64,000 bases of DNA from Cryptosporangium minutisporangium (GCF_039536245.1 NZ_BAAAYN010000011.1:62001-126000), one strand, 5' to 3'. Positions 1-8,585 are shown, counted from the stretch's first letter. The notes: a model not told the origin generated them from the sequence alone. Numbers and translations are program-made.

Positions 1-47
1 GTGGCCATCGTCAGCTTCGGAACCTGGACGGGGACTTTCTGGGTCAT
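1..47 (-). CDS. 2-oxoacid dehydrogenase E2 component, N-terminal end only (runs off the left edge)
   Basis: An ATG at 47 overlaps the stop of the E1 beta gene (ATGA arrangement) and opens a frame that runs out of the window. The visible start reads MTQKVPVQVPKLTMA, which resembles the first beta strands of a lipoyl-binding domain (V-x-V/M-P-K-L-x-M). E2 acyltransferases usually follow E1 alpha and E1 beta in such operons, so this is inferred to be the lipoylated E2 subunit. Only 15 residues are visible. Confidence 0.6.
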   Translation of the reverse strand, partial: MTQKVPVQVPKLTMA

Positions 48-1054
48 TTGCTGTATCCCACGGTTGCGCGAACGGCCGCAGCGATGCGGTCGGCGTTGGG
101 GTAGACGGCGGCTTCCAGGTCCTTCGCGGCCGGAATCGGCCGGAACCGGGAGCCGACGCGGGCCACCGGAGCCCGCAATTGTCCGAACAGGCCGGTGTTG
201 ATCTGGGCGGCGATCTCGGCGCCGGGGCCGGCGAACTCGACCGCGTAGTGCGCCACGACCGCCCGGGCGGTCCGGCCGACCGACTCCAGCACCGCGGGCA
301 TGTCGAGCGGTACCAGCGTGCGCAGGTCGAGGACCTCCACGTCGATACCGTCCGCCTCCAGCGCGGTGGCGGCGTCCAGCGCGTCGTACACGCCCCGGCC
401 GTACGTCACGACCGTGACGTCCGAGCCCGCGCGCTTGATGTCGGCCTTGCCGAACTCGACGACGTGGTTACCGGTCGGCACCGGGCCGCGCTTGCCGTAG
501 AGCGCCGTGGTCTCCAGGAACAGCACCGGGTCGGGGTCGAAGATCGCGGCCTTCAGCAGGCCCTTCGCGTCCGCGGGGGTGCTGGGCACCACCACCTTGA
601 TGCCGGGCATGTGCATGAACCAGGCTTCCAGCGACTGCGAGTGGGTGGCGCCCGAGCCCAGCCCACCGAAGCTCGCGGTCCGGATCGTCACCGGGCACGG
701 CGTGCGGCCGGCCGAGGTGAACCGGGCCTTGGCGGCGAGGTTCACGATCTGGTCCACGGCGATGCCGATGAAGTCCATGATCATGATCTCGGCGACCGGG
801 AGCCGCCCCTCGATCGCGGCACCGATCGCGGCGCCCGCGATCGCGGCCTCCGAGATCGGCGTGTTCAGCACCCGGTCGGCACCGTGCTTGGTGGACAGGC
901 CGGAGCTCACGTGGTTGACGCCGCTCGCCGGATCGGCGAGGTCCTCGCCGAGCAGGAACACCCGCTCGTCCTCGGCGAGCGCCTCGTCCAGGGCCGCGTT
1001 CAGCGCCGCCAGCACGGTCATCGTCTTGGTTCCGGTCTCTGTGACGGCGGTCAC
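44..1054 (-). CDS. Thiamine-dependent 2-oxoacid dehydrogenase E1 component, beta subunit
   Basis: This 336-residue protein matches the E1 beta (transketolase pyrimidine-binding plus C-terminal) subunit of two-chain acetoin/pyruvate/branched-chain 2-oxoacid dehydrogenases. Recognisable segments are LLGEDLADP near the N-terminus, TPISEAAIAGAAIG, and the C-terminal domain DVTVVTYGRGVYDALDAA followed by DLRTLVPLD. The usual length is about 325-340. The GTG at 1054 overlaps the E1 alpha stop and has GGAGGG upstream; an ATG at 1021 is the alternative start. E1 beta works with E1 alpha as a heterotetramer that decarboxylates a 2-oxoacid and passes the acyl group to lipoyl-E2, whose gene starts immediately downstream. 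The substrate (acetoin, pyruvate or branched-chain oxoacid) cannot be decided from sequence alone. The neighbouring branched-chain-type importer is suggestive only. Confidence 0.93.
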   Translation of the reverse strand: MTAVTETGTKTMTVLAALNAALDEALAEDERVFLLGEDLADPASGVNHVSSGLSTKHGADRVLNTPISEAAIAGAAIGAAIEGRLPVAEIMIMDFIGIAVDQIVNLAAKARFTSAGRTPCPVTIRTASFGGLGSGATHSQSLEAWFMHMPGIKVVVPSTPADAKGLLKAAIFDPDPVLFLETTALYGKRGPVPTGNHVVEFGKADIKRAGSDVTVVTYGRGVYDALDAATALEADGIDVEVLDLRTLVPLDMPAVLESVGRTARAVVAHYAVEFAGPGAEIAAQINTGLFGQLRAPVARVGSRFRPIPAAKDLEAAVYPNADRIAAAVRATVGYSK

Positions 1055-2049
1055 GACGGGATGCCCTCCATGTTCACGAAGACGTCCTGGTCGAGCTCGG
1101 CCAGGTCCGGGGCGGGTGCGGCGAGGACCTCGGCCAGCGCGGCCTCGACCTGCGCGGTGGCGTCCTCGTCGATCGCGGTGAGCTCGTCCGCGGAGAGCGC
1201 ACCGGAGTCGAGCAGCTTCTGCCGGTACCGCGGGATCGGGTCGGCCTCCTTCGCCGCGGCCAGCTCCTCGGCCGGCAGGTACTTCTGCTGATCGCCGAAG
1301 TAGTGGCCCTCGAAGCGGAACGTCACCGCCTCGATGAACGTCGGGCCGCCGCCGCTCCGGCCGCGCTCGACCGCCGCGGTGACAGCCCGGTGGACGGCCT
1401 CGGGGTCGTTGCCGTCGACCCGCTCGCCCGGCATCGCGTACGCCAGGCGACGGTCGACGACCTGGTCGATGTTCATCGTGTCGCCGATCGGCGTCATCTC
1501 GGCCCAGAGGTTGTTCTGGCAGACGAAGACGACCGGCAGCTGCCACGTGGACGCCAGGTTCATGCCCTCGTGGAACGAGCCGGTGTTGGTCGCGCCGTCG
1601 CCGAAGCACACCGCGGTGACCCGGTCACTGCCCTGCTGCTTGGCCGCGAGCGCGAGCCCGACCGCGACCGGCACGCCGGCGCCGACGATCCCGGTGGTGA
1701 GCGCGACGCCCTGCTCGGGAGCGGTGATGTGCATGGTGCCGCCCTTGCCGCGGGAGGCGCCGATGCTCTTGCCCATGATCTCGCCGAGGATCTCGGTGAG
1801 CGGCACGCCCTTGCCGACCAGGTCGTGGATGCCCCGGTAGGTCGTCACGAGTCGGTCGTCCCGGCGCAGCGCGGCGCCGACACCGGCGGCGACCGCCTCC
1901 TGGCCACGGGACGGCCAGATCACCGCGAAGAACTCACCGCGGCCGATGCCTTTCCGCAACCGCGCGTCGACCGCTTGGGCCAGCGTCATCGTGATGTACA
2001 GGCGGCGAGCCAGATCGGTATCGGTCGGTAAATCCGTGGTCGACGTCAA
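1051..2049 (-). CDS. Thiamine-dependent 2-oxoacid dehydrogenase E1 component, alpha subunit
   Basis: A 332-residue E1 alpha subunit. It has the thiamine diphosphate/Mg motif GDG near residue 150 followed about 27 residues later by NN (from CFGDGATNTGSFHEG to VFVCQNN). It also has the conserved SRGKGGTMH loop, an ITAPEQGVAL segment and a C-terminal FRFEGHYFGD region. Length is typical of the separate alpha chains (AcoA-like). I chose the TTG at 2049 because GAGGAG lies six bases upstream; a longer in-frame extension to 2124 has no ribosome binding site. It is the first gene of the E1 alpha-E1 beta-E2 operon. Confidence 0.93.
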   Translation of the reverse strand: MTSTTDLPTDTDLARRLYITMTLAQAVDARLRKGIGRGEFFAVIWPSRGQEAVAAGVGAALRRDDRLVTTYRGIHDLVGKGVPLTEILGEIMGKSIGASRGKGGTMHITAPEQGVALTTGIVGAGVPVAVGLALAAKQQGSDRVTAVCFGDGATNTGSFHEGMNLASTWQLPVVFVCQNNLWAEMTPIGDTMNIDQVVDRRLAYAMPGERVDGNDPEAVHRAVTAAVERGRSGGGPTFIEAVTFRFEGHYFGDQQKYLPAEELAAAKEADPIPRYRQKLLDSGALSADELTAIDEDATAQVEAALAEVLAAPAPDLAELDQDVFVNMEGIPS

Positions 2050-2152
2050 TCTGCACTCCTCGGTGAGCGTCTTCCGAATAAGGGAGGGAGGGCGAGGCGG
2101 AAACCTAACATTTGTTCCGCTCAAGCTAGCAACGGCTCTGAGCGAGCCGCAA

Positions 2153-2184
2153 GGGTGCGGCCTCCGCGGCCGGAGGCCGCACCC
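2153..2184 (-). terminator. Strong hairpin downstream of the substrate-binding protein gene
   Basis: A perfect 14-bp stem (2153-2166 with 2171-2184) and a 4-base loop lie 10 bases past the stop of the minus-strand lipoprotein gene. They also sit about 100 bases upstream of the E1 alpha start. There is no clear T-run, which is usual for terminators in G+C-rich actinobacteria. It probably insulates the dehydrogenase operon from transporter transcription. Confidence 0.7.
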
Positions 2185-2193
2185 CGACGCACA

Positions 2194-3411
2194 TCAGCCG
2201 CTGACGACCTTGCCGCAGAGCGGCGCTGCGTTCGGCTCGGGCACGAACGCGCTGCCCTTGAGCTTCAGGAAGTACTGGCACTGCTCGTCCGCGTCGATCG
2301 TGGTGAAGTCGCGCGGCGAGGGGTAGAGCCCGTCGGCGTCCCACGTCTTGTCCGCCCGCAGGTCGGAGATGACCTTCGCCTGCTCCGCGTCACAGCCCGC
2401 GACCTCGAGGCCGTGCAGGAACATGTCGGCGGTCATCCAGCCCATGGTCTGGGAGAACCCGGGGATACCGGACTTCGAGCCCGCGTGGTCCTTGAGCGCC
2501 TTCGCCATCCGCTCGGTGCCCTCGTTCTTCACCTCGTTCGGGGCCCACCCGGTGGTGAACGTGACACCCTGGCCCGCCTGCACCGCCGGAGCGGATTCCA
2601 GCAGGTCATTGCCGTACCCGGTGGCCGAGATGATCGCCTTCGGCGTGTAGCCCGCCTGCTTGAGCCCGGCCACGATCGCGAACGACGTGTCCGGGTTGAT
2701 TCCGAACTGGACGACGTCGGCCTTCGACTGGATGATGCCGAGCACGATCGCGCCGACGTCCGTGCTGCCGAACGGCACCGTGGTGTTCACGTAGCCGCGC
2801 TTCAGACCGGCCGCCTCCGCGGACCGCATCGACGCCTCGAGGCCCTGCTGCGAGCTCGGGCTCTCGTAGGCCACTCCGGCGACCTTGGTCCCACCGACGC
2901 TCTTCAGGTACTCACCGGCGGTGGTGTACGTCTTGGAGTAGTTCGGGACGGGAATCGCCGGGAACAGGTTGTTCTTGGTGTTCTGCCATTCCTTCGCGCC
3001 GTCGAAGCCACCGCCCATGATCGGCGTGCCCTTGCCGACCGTGGTCAGGAACGGCGTGGCGCCGTAGAAGAACGAGCTGACCGCCAGGATCGAGTAGACC
3101 TTGTCCTGCTGGATGAGCTTCTGGGAAGCGGTCAGCGCACCCTGCGCGTTCGACTGGTCGTCCGCCTCGACGGTCTCGAACTTCTTGTCCGCGCACTTAC
3201 CTCCGTCCTCTTCGTAGGCCGCGAGCCGGGCCTCCGCGCCGGACACCGTGCCCTTGAACGCCGCGCTGTTCGGGCCGCTCAGCGACGTCAGGATGCCCAA
3301 CTTGACGGTGTCGCCGGCGGCTGTCCCGCCGCCCCCGTCGTCGCCGCACGCCGACACCGCGAGCACGACCGCACAGGCGGCTCCGATCGCGGTGATGCCT
3401 CTTTTGCGCAT
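2194..3411 (-). CDS. ABC transporter substrate-binding lipoprotein, branched-chain amino acid (Liv) type
   Basis: A 405-residue periplasmic-binding-type protein of the Leu/Ile/Val-binding family. The N-terminus is a lipoprotein signal: MRKRG, a hydrophobic run, then the lipobox VSAC at about residue 22, followed by a Gly-rich linker. Family features follow: VKLGILTSLSGPNSAAF near the start of the mature domain and VAGVAYESPSSQQGLEA in the middle. It should be anchored outside the membrane and deliver ligand to the LivHM/LivG/LivF complex encoded divergently just upstream. The actual ligand is unknown; this family also binds amides, urea, aromatic acids and others. The start has GAGAGGACGAG upstream. 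Confidence 0.93.
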   Translation of the reverse strand: MRKRGITAIGAACAVVLAVSACGDDGGGGTAAGDTVKLGILTSLSGPNSAAFKGTVSGAEARLAAYEEDGGKCADKKFETVEADDQSNAQGALTASQKLIQQDKVYSILAVSSFFYGATPFLTTVGKGTPIMGGGFDGAKEWQNTKNNLFPAIPVPNYSKTYTTAGEYLKSVGGTKVAGVAYESPSSQQGLEASMRSAEAAGLKRGYVNTTVPFGSTDVGAIVLGIIQSKADVVQFGINPDTSFAIVAGLKQAGYTPKAIISATGYGNDLLESAPAVQAGQGVTFTTGWAPNEVKNEGTERMAKALKDHAGSKSGIPGFSQTMGWMTADMFLHGLEVAGCDAEQAKVISDLRADKTWDADGLYPSPRDFTTIDADEQCQYFLKLKGSAFVPEPNAAPLCGKVVSG

Positions 3412-3610
3412 GTTCCACTCGTCCTCTCTGACAGTTGTGGAAACGTCGAAATTCAGATGGGTTGCACGCCGCGGGTCGGCGGCGCGGGCTCAGCGGTGGC
3501 GAAACCCGCTAGACGTGCGGCAAGGAGATGGCCGCCGAGTGGGCGAGCCGCCCCCTCCCCGAGAGTTTGAGGTGCGCAATCATTTCCAAGGATCGAAAAA
3601 TTTACAAGCA

Positions 3611-3650
3611 TTGACGTGGATCACACTGCATAGCACTCTGTGATGGATCC
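3611..3650. promoter_or_regulatory. Candidate promoter/operator of the divergent Liv-type transporter genes
   Basis: In the 289-base gap between the binding-protein gene and the permease there is a TTGACG -35-like element at 3611-3616. A near-palindrome overlaps it: ATCACA (3620-3625) and TGTGAT (3639-3644), inside a wider GGATCACA...TGTGATGGATCC context. This is a plausible operator or regulator site. The -10 element is not clear. The rest of the gap shows nothing further. Confidence 0.4.
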
Positions 3651-3700
3651 GCAGCGTGGGAGCGCGCAGACCGTTCCCGTCCCATGTGCTTGGAGGCTCC

Positions 3701-5731
3701 GTGCTCTCCTACGTCCTCGCCGGGCTGGCACTCGGCTCCATCTATGCGATAGCGGCGGGTTCCCTCGTCGTCACGTACGTCGCGTCCGGCATCTTCAGCC
3801 TTGCCTTCGCCGCGATGGCCTTCACCGTGGCGCGGGTGTACTACGCGCTGAACACCGAGGCGGGATGGCCGATCCTGCCGGCGGCCGTGGTCGCACTCCT
3901 GCTTTTCGCGCCGGTGCTGGGCATGGCCCTCTACTGGCTGCTCTTCCGCCATCTGCGCCAGCGCTCGATGCTGGTGAAGCTGATGGCCACGATGGGCCTC
4001 TCGGTCGCGCTCCCGCCGCTGGTGGAGCTCGTCATGGGACATCTGACGAGCGTCACCGCACCGGGCCTGGCACCGCGTCCGCTCGCGACCTGGCACCCGT
4101 TCGGGGCGGTGCTCAACGCCGACCAGCTCGTCGCCTACCTCGGACTCGCGGTGGTCCTGCTGCTCGGCGTCGGCGTGCTCCGCTTCACCGACGTCGGCCT
4201 GAAAGTCCGCGCGCTGGTCGACTCGGAGGCGCTGACCGGCCTGTCGGGCACCAGCCCCGGCCGCGTCTCGCTGGGCGTGTGGGCCGCGAGCGCCACCCTC
4301 GCCGGTCTGGCCGGCATCCTGATCGCGCCGACCGCCGGCCTCTCCGCCGAGGGCATGACCGTCCTGATGTCCGCGGCGTTCGCCGCGGTCGTCGCCGCTC
4401 GCCTGCGCAGCCTGCCGATCGCGGTCGGGGTCGCTCTGGCGATGGGTGTGGTCACGACCGTGATTCAGAAGTACCTGGACGCGGAGAGCTCGATCACCGC
4501 CGCCGTGGTGCCGAGCGTTCCGTTCGCGTTCATGCTCGTGTTCCTGCTCTACTACGCCGCTCGCGGACAGGCGGGTGACACCACCGCGGGTGGTGCGCTC
4601 GACCGCGCGATCAGCGTCCAGGACGAGACGCCGGCGACGACGACGGCGCGGGCATCGAACTCCGCGCTGAGCCGGTTCGGGCCGGGCCTCATCCCCACGG
4701 TCGTGTTCGTGGCGATCGTGGCGATGCTGCCGCTGATCCTCAGCGAGTACTGGGCCGGGCTGGCCGCGGCCGGCATCGCGCTGGCGATCGCACTGCTCTC
4801 CTACACGCTGGTCACCGGCGAGGGCGGCATGGTGTGGCTCTGCCAGATCACGTTCGCCGGGCTCGGCGCGGTGCTCTCCGCCGAGCTCGCGACTTACCAG
4901 GGGTGGCCGCCGCTGCTCGCGGTCGTCGCGGCCGCGCTCGTCGTCGTCCCGCTCGGGGTGATCCTCGGCGTCCTGACGATCCGGCTGGGCAACCTGTACG
5001 TCGCGCTCGTGACGCTGACGTTCGGCCTGCTGATCCAGACGCTGGTCTTCACCAGGGACCGGTTCTACAACTTCGGGTCGGGGCAGCCGATGCCGCGGCC
5101 GTCGTTCGCCCTGGACAACCAGACCTTCGCGCTGATCACGCTCGGCGCGTTCCTCATCCTCGGGCTGGTCGTGCTCAACCTCCGGCGATCCACCGCGGGG
5201 CTGGCGATGAGCGCGGTCCGCTGGAGCGAGAACGGCTCCCGGACGCTGGGCATCAGCGTCCTGCAGGCCAAGGTCCTGGTCTCCGGGGTGGCGTCGTTCG
5301 TCGCCGCGATCGGCGGCGGGTTCCTCGCGATGAACTTCCAGTCGTCGCTGCCCGACTCGTTCGCACCGTTCCTCGGCCTGGTGTGGCTGGCCGTGCTGGT
5401 GACGCTGGGATCGCGGTCGATCATGGCCGCGCTCGCGGCCGGGTTGCTGTACTACCTGATGCCCGGCCTGTTCTCCACCTACGTGCCGTCGGAGTTCGCG
5501 GGCATCCCGGTCATCCTGTTCGGCCTCGGCGCGATCGCACTGGCAAACCACCCGGAGGGCGTTGTCGCGCAGAACGGCGCCGCGATCGCCCGTCTCGCAG
5601 CCCGCTTCCGCTCCGGCCGGGCCGAGCCGGTCGCGGCTTTCGCCGCCACCCCGGCAGCGTCCGGAGGAACCGCGGCGGCCACCCCGGACGCGGCGGACGC
5701 CGTCGCAGGCACGGCGGGAGACCGGGCATGA
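3701..5731 (+). CDS. Fused LivH-LivM-type ABC transporter permease
   Basis: A 676-residue, highly hydrophobic protein. The N-terminal half (about 1-290) is LivH-like (LAGLALGSIYAIAAGSLVV at the start). The C-terminal half (about 345-620) is LivM-like: LLSYTLVTGEGGMVWLCQITF, then VTLTFGLLIQTL, and the EAA-type loop around ARVLGISVLQAK-like sequence (here RTLGISVLQAK). A polar linker of about 50 residues joins the halves, and the C-terminal tail is Ala/Thr-rich. In most genomes these are two genes, so this is a natural fusion supplying both transmembrane subunits of the importer. The GTG at 3701 has GGAGG directly upstream. It is followed by the two ATPases in one operon. Confidence 0.93.
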   Translation: MLSYVLAGLALGSIYAIAAGSLVVTYVASGIFSLAFAAMAFTVARVYYALNTEAGWPILPAAVVALLLFAPVLGMALYWLLFRHLRQRSMLVKLMATMGLSVALPPLVELVMGHLTSVTAPGLAPRPLATWHPFGAVLNADQLVAYLGLAVVLLLGVGVLRFTDVGLKVRALVDSEALTGLSGTSPGRVSLGVWAASATLAGLAGILIAPTAGLSAEGMTVLMSAAFAAVVAARLRSLPIAVGVALAMGVVTTVIQKYLDAESSITAAVVPSVPFAFMLVFLLYYAARGQAGDTTAGGALDRAISVQDETPATTTARASNSALSRFGPGLIPTVVFVAIVAMLPLILSEYWAGLAAAGIALAIALLSYTLVTGEGGMVWLCQITFAGLGAVLSAELATYQGWPPLLAVVAAALVVVPLGVILGVLTIRLGNLYVALVTLTFGLLIQTLVFTRDRFYNFGSGQPMPRPSFALDNQTFALITLGAFLILGLVVLNLRRSTAGLAMSAVRWSENGSRTLGISVLQAKVLVSGVASFVAAIGGGFLAMNFQSSLPDSFAPFLGLVWLAVLVTLGSRSIMAALAAGLLYYLMPGLFSTYVPSEFAGIPVILFGLGAIALANHPEGVVAQNGAAIARLAARFRSGRAEPVAAFAATPAASGGTAAATPDAADAVAGTAGDRA

Positions 5732-5768
5732 CGCTCTGCCTCGACCGACTCGCTTCGGAGGATCACGC

Positions 5769-6599
5769 ATGACTGCGGTGGCGGAAGAGAAGGCCCCGGC
5801 GACCACGGCCCGGCTGGAGGCACGGGGTGTGACCGTGCGGTTCGGTGGCCTGGTCGCGCTCAACGACGTCGACGTGCAGGTACCCGCGCAGTCGATCGTC
5901 GGGCTGGTCGGACCGAACGGCGCGGGGAAGAGCACGCTGTTCGGCGTCCTGTCCGGACTGCTCAAGCCGACCGCGGGCACGGTGCTGATGGACGGCGAGG
6001 ACGTCACCTCGGCGTCACCGCAGGCCCGCGCCCGGCGCGGGCTGGCCAGGACGTTCCAGCACCCGGAGCTGTTCTCGACGCTGACCGTGCGCGAGCACAT
6101 CGTCCTGGGCTACCGGATTCGCCACGCCAAGCGCCGCCTCTGGACCGACCTGCTGACCGGCGGCGGGTTCCGCCGTCCGCCGGCTGCCGAGACCGAGCGG
6201 GTCGACGCGCTCGTCGACGCGCTCCACCTCGGTGGTGTGCAGCACTCGCCCGCAGCCGGGCTGCCGCTCGGCACCAGCCGCCTGGTCGAGGTGGCCCGCG
6301 CGCTCGCCGTCGACCCGCGCGTCCTGCTCCTCGACGAGCCGTCGTCCGGTCTGGACGTCCGGGAGACCGAGGAGCTCGCCGCGACGCTGCGCCAGCTCGT
6401 CGCCGACCACGGCGTCTCGCTGCTGCTGGTCGAGCACGACGTACCGCTGGTGCTCGGGATGTGCGACCGGGTGCACGTCCTGGACTTCGGCATCTGCATC
6501 GCCGCCGGCACCCCGACCGAGATCCGGGACGACCCGGCGGTGCGCGCGGCGTACCTCGGCACGGCCGTCGACGAGACCACGGAGGAGGAGCCGGCATGA
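5769..6599 (+). CDS. livG: ABC transporter ATP-binding protein, LivG type
   Basis: A 276-residue ATPase subunit of the Liv-type importer. Walker A is GPNGAGKST at about residues 48-56. The LivG-style signature LPLGTSRLVEVARAL replaces the classical LSGGQ, Walker B is VLLLDEPSSGLD, and an H-loop follows (LLLVEHDVPLVLGMCD). LivG proteins characteristically have the long insert between Walker A and the signature seen here (FQHPELFSTLTVREHIVLG onward). The ATG at 5769 has GGAGG upstream and lies 37 bases after the permease stop. Confidence 0.93.
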   Translation: MTAVAEEKAPATTARLEARGVTVRFGGLVALNDVDVQVPAQSIVGLVGPNGAGKSTLFGVLSGLLKPTAGTVLMDGEDVTSASPQARARRGLARTFQHPELFSTLTVREHIVLGYRIRHAKRRLWTDLLTGGGFRRPPAAETERVDALVDALHLGGVQHSPAAGLPLGTSRLVEVARALAVDPRVLLLDEPSSGLDVRETEELAATLRQLVADHGVSLLLVEHDVPLVLGMCDRVHVLDFGICIAAGTPTEIRDDPAVRAAYLGTAVDETTEEEPA

Positions 6600-7309
6600 C
6601 CGAAACGCTCACGGTCGAGAACCTGTCGGTGCGGTACGGCGCGGCGCAGGCGCTGGCCGACGTCTCGTTCGAGATCCCACCGAACAGCGCGCTGGCGGTT
6701 CTCGGACCCAACGGCGCGGGCAAGAGCACGCTGGCCAGGGCGCTGTCCGGGCTGGTGCCGAAGACGGAAGGCTCGGTGCGCTTCGGCGATCAGGACCTGA
6801 CCAGGCTGTCCGCGGCGAAGGTGCGCCGGGCCGGCATCGTTCACCTGCCCGAGGGACGCGGGGTGTTCCCGGGGCTGACGGTGCTGGAGAACCTGCGGAT
6901 GGGGCTCGCGGTGGAGAAACGACGCCGCGCCGAAGGGCTGGACCGCGCTTTCGAGCTCTTCCCGGTGCTCGGCGAACGCCGTCGGCAGCTGGCCGGGACA
7001 CTCTCCGGCGGTGAGCAGCAGATGCTCTCGCTCGCCAGGGCGCTGATGGTAGAGCCGAAGCTGGTCATCGCCGACGAGATGTCACTGGGGCTGGCCCCGA
7101 AGCTGGTCGACCTGATCTTCGAGAGCCTCGAGCGGGCCCGGTCGGCCGGCGTCTCGGTGCTGCTCATCGAACAGTTCGCCGGGCGGGCGCTGGAGTTCGC
7201 CGACCAGTGCCTGATCCTGCAGCGCGGCCGGACGTCCTGGACGGGCCCGGCGGACGCGGCCGGCGAGGAGCTGCTCCACCGCTACCTGGGCGAGGCCACC
7301 GCCGCCTGA
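6596..7309 (+). CDS. livF: ABC transporter ATP-binding protein, LivF type
   Basis: A 237-residue second ATPase of the importer, overlapping livG by four bases (ATGA) with GGAGGAGGAG upstream, so translation is coupled. Walker A GPNGAGKST spans about residues 37-45. The sequence VHLPEGRGVFPGLTVLENLRMG is typical of LivF, the signature is LSGGEQQML, and Walker B is VIADEMSLGLAP. It pairs with LivG on the cytoplasmic face of the fused permease. Confidence 0.94.
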   Translation: MTETLTVENLSVRYGAAQALADVSFEIPPNSALAVLGPNGAGKSTLARALSGLVPKTEGSVRFGDQDLTRLSAAKVRRAGIVHLPEGRGVFPGLTVLENLRMGLAVEKRRRAEGLDRAFELFPVLGERRRQLAGTLSGGEQQMLSLARALMVEPKLVIADEMSLGLAPKLVDLIFESLERARSAGVSVLLIEQFAGRALEFADQCLILQRGRTSWTGPADAAGEELLHRYLGEATAA

Positions 7310-7404
7310 GCGCCGCTCGGCTGCCGGACCGGTCAGGTCCGGCCGTCACCTGCCGACGAGGAACAAGGGCAGTGCGTCAGCGGCGGGTGGCGAAAGGCAG
7401 CGAG

Positions 7405-8538
7405 ATGCGATTCCGGCGGGCCGGTCGGGGGCGACCACGATCCCCCGCCGGTCCGCCGGTGCCGGAGAACGCCGGGGAGCTCGACGCGCTGCACCAGCGG
7501 CGCCGCACCACCGAGCTCACCGGCATCGGCGTCGGCGTCGTGGGCTTCCTGCTGGTCGCGCTCACCTGGTCGATCCGGGGCCTGCTGCCGCGCGAGCTGG
7601 CGGAGGTGGCCCCGCTCAGCAGTTCCCTGTTCGCGCCGCTGACTCTCGCGGTCTGTGCCGCGGGCGTGTTGGGGCTGCGCTCGATCCGGAATTCCCGTCG
7701 GTACGCCCAGGTGGGCGTATTGCAGATCGCGCTCAGCGTGGGCGCGGTCTTGGCGGCCGTGGTCGTGATGCCGGTGACCAGCCGGGGCGCAGCCGCCTGC
7801 CTGATCGTGCTCCCGATTCTGGTGGCGGGCATCCGGTTCGGCCGTCGGGGCGCGCTGCTCACCTGGGCCTGCGGGGTGGTCGGCCACGCCGTCGTCTCCG
7901 TGGTCGTCGCCGTCGTCGCGGAGCACCGCATCGCCACCGGACGGGCCACCGAGGCGGCGATCACCGGGTGGATGTTCGCGGCCGTGCTCGGGTTCATCGC
8001 CGCCTGGACGGTCGGCAGCCAGAGCGCCGCGGTGGACCGGCACCTCGCCGCGCTGGCGGCTGCCCGGGACGCGCTCCAGCACCAGGCGACCCACGACGCG
8101 CTGACCGGCCTGGCCAACCGCGGCGTGCTCTACGGCCCCTGTGCCGCGCTGCACGACGCCGGCGCGCTGCTCGGCATCGATCTGGACGGCTTCAAAGGGG
8201 TGAACGACACCTACGGCCACGCGACCGGCGACGCGGTCCTGTGCGCCGTCGCGAACCGGCTGCGCGCCTGCGTCGGACCGGAGGACCTCGTCGTCCGGAT
8301 GGGTGGCGACGAGTTCGTCGTCGTGCTTCGCGGCGCCAACCGGGACGTGGCCGAGTCCGTGGCAGATCGAATCCGGGCGGCGGTCACGCTGCCGGTGCCG
8401 ACCGCCGACGGCCCGCTGAGCGTCGGCGTGAGCGTCGGCATCGCGGTGGCGCAGGGACCCGGCCTGTGGGACGTCGACGCGCTGGCCGCCCAGGCCGATG
8501 CGCGGATGTACGCGGAGAAGGCAGCACACCGCCGCTGA
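7405..8538 (+). CDS. Membrane-anchored GGDEF-domain protein (putative diguanylate cyclase)
   Basis: A 377-residue protein. About six hydrophobic segments occupy residues 30-225 (for example TGIGVGVVGFLLVALTWSI and GVVGHAVVSVVVAVVA). They are followed by a short linker (HLAALAAARDALQHQATHDALTGLANR) and a GGDEF domain. The intact GGDEF signature at about residues 300-304 predicts cyclic-di-GMP synthesis. The product-inhibition I-site normally reads R-x-x-D five residues before the signature; here it is G-P-E-D, so the inhibitory Arg is missing. No EAL or sensor domain is visible beyond the membrane region. The ATG at 7405 has AAAGG upstream; GTG codons at 7374 and 7389 are alternatives. It stands alone, 95 bases after livF. 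Confidence 0.88.
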   Translation: MRFRRAGRGRPRSPAGPPVPENAGELDALHQRRRTTELTGIGVGVVGFLLVALTWSIRGLLPRELAEVAPLSSSLFAPLTLAVCAAGVLGLRSIRNSRRYAQVGVLQIALSVGAVLAAVVVMPVTSRGAAACLIVLPILVAGIRFGRRGALLTWACGVVGHAVVSVVVAVVAEHRIATGRATEAAITGWMFAAVLGFIAAWTVGSQSAAVDRHLAALAAARDALQHQATHDALTGLANRGVLYGPCAALHDAGALLGIDLDGFKGVNDTYGHATGDAVLCAVANRLRACVGPEDLVVRMGGDEFVVVLRGANRDVAESVADRIRAAVTLPVPTADGPLSVGVSVGIAVAQGPGLWDVDALAAQADARMYAEKAAHRR

Positions 8539-8546
8539 CCACCTGA

Positions 8547-8585
8547 TTCAACAAGCCGTGGAAGATGCTCTACAGTTTGTTGACA
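8547..8585 (+). promoter_or_regulatory. Promoter with flanking inverted repeat before the threonine dehydratase gene
   Basis: A -35-like TTCAAC (8547-8552) and a -10-like TACAGT (8571-8576) are separated by 18 bases. Transcription would start within a few bases of the ATG at 8585, suggesting a leaderless mRNA; no Shine-Dalgarno is visible. A perfect inverted repeat TCAACAA (8548-8554) / TTGTTGA (8577-8583) covers the -35 and the start site. This is a natural operator for the YheO/DauR-like regulator encoded by the second gene. Confidence 0.55.

Noticed and set aside
179-1291. Long plus-strand open frame opposite the E1 genes
   Set aside because: The protein is Arg/Gly/Val-rich with no family resemblance and lies opposite two clear E1 subunits; it is a G+C-driven shadow frame.
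3602-6100. 832-residue minus-strand frame opposite the Liv permease and LivG
   Set aside because: Extremely Arg/Glu/Gln/His-rich without any domain. The plus strand carries the fused permease and LivG with good motifs.
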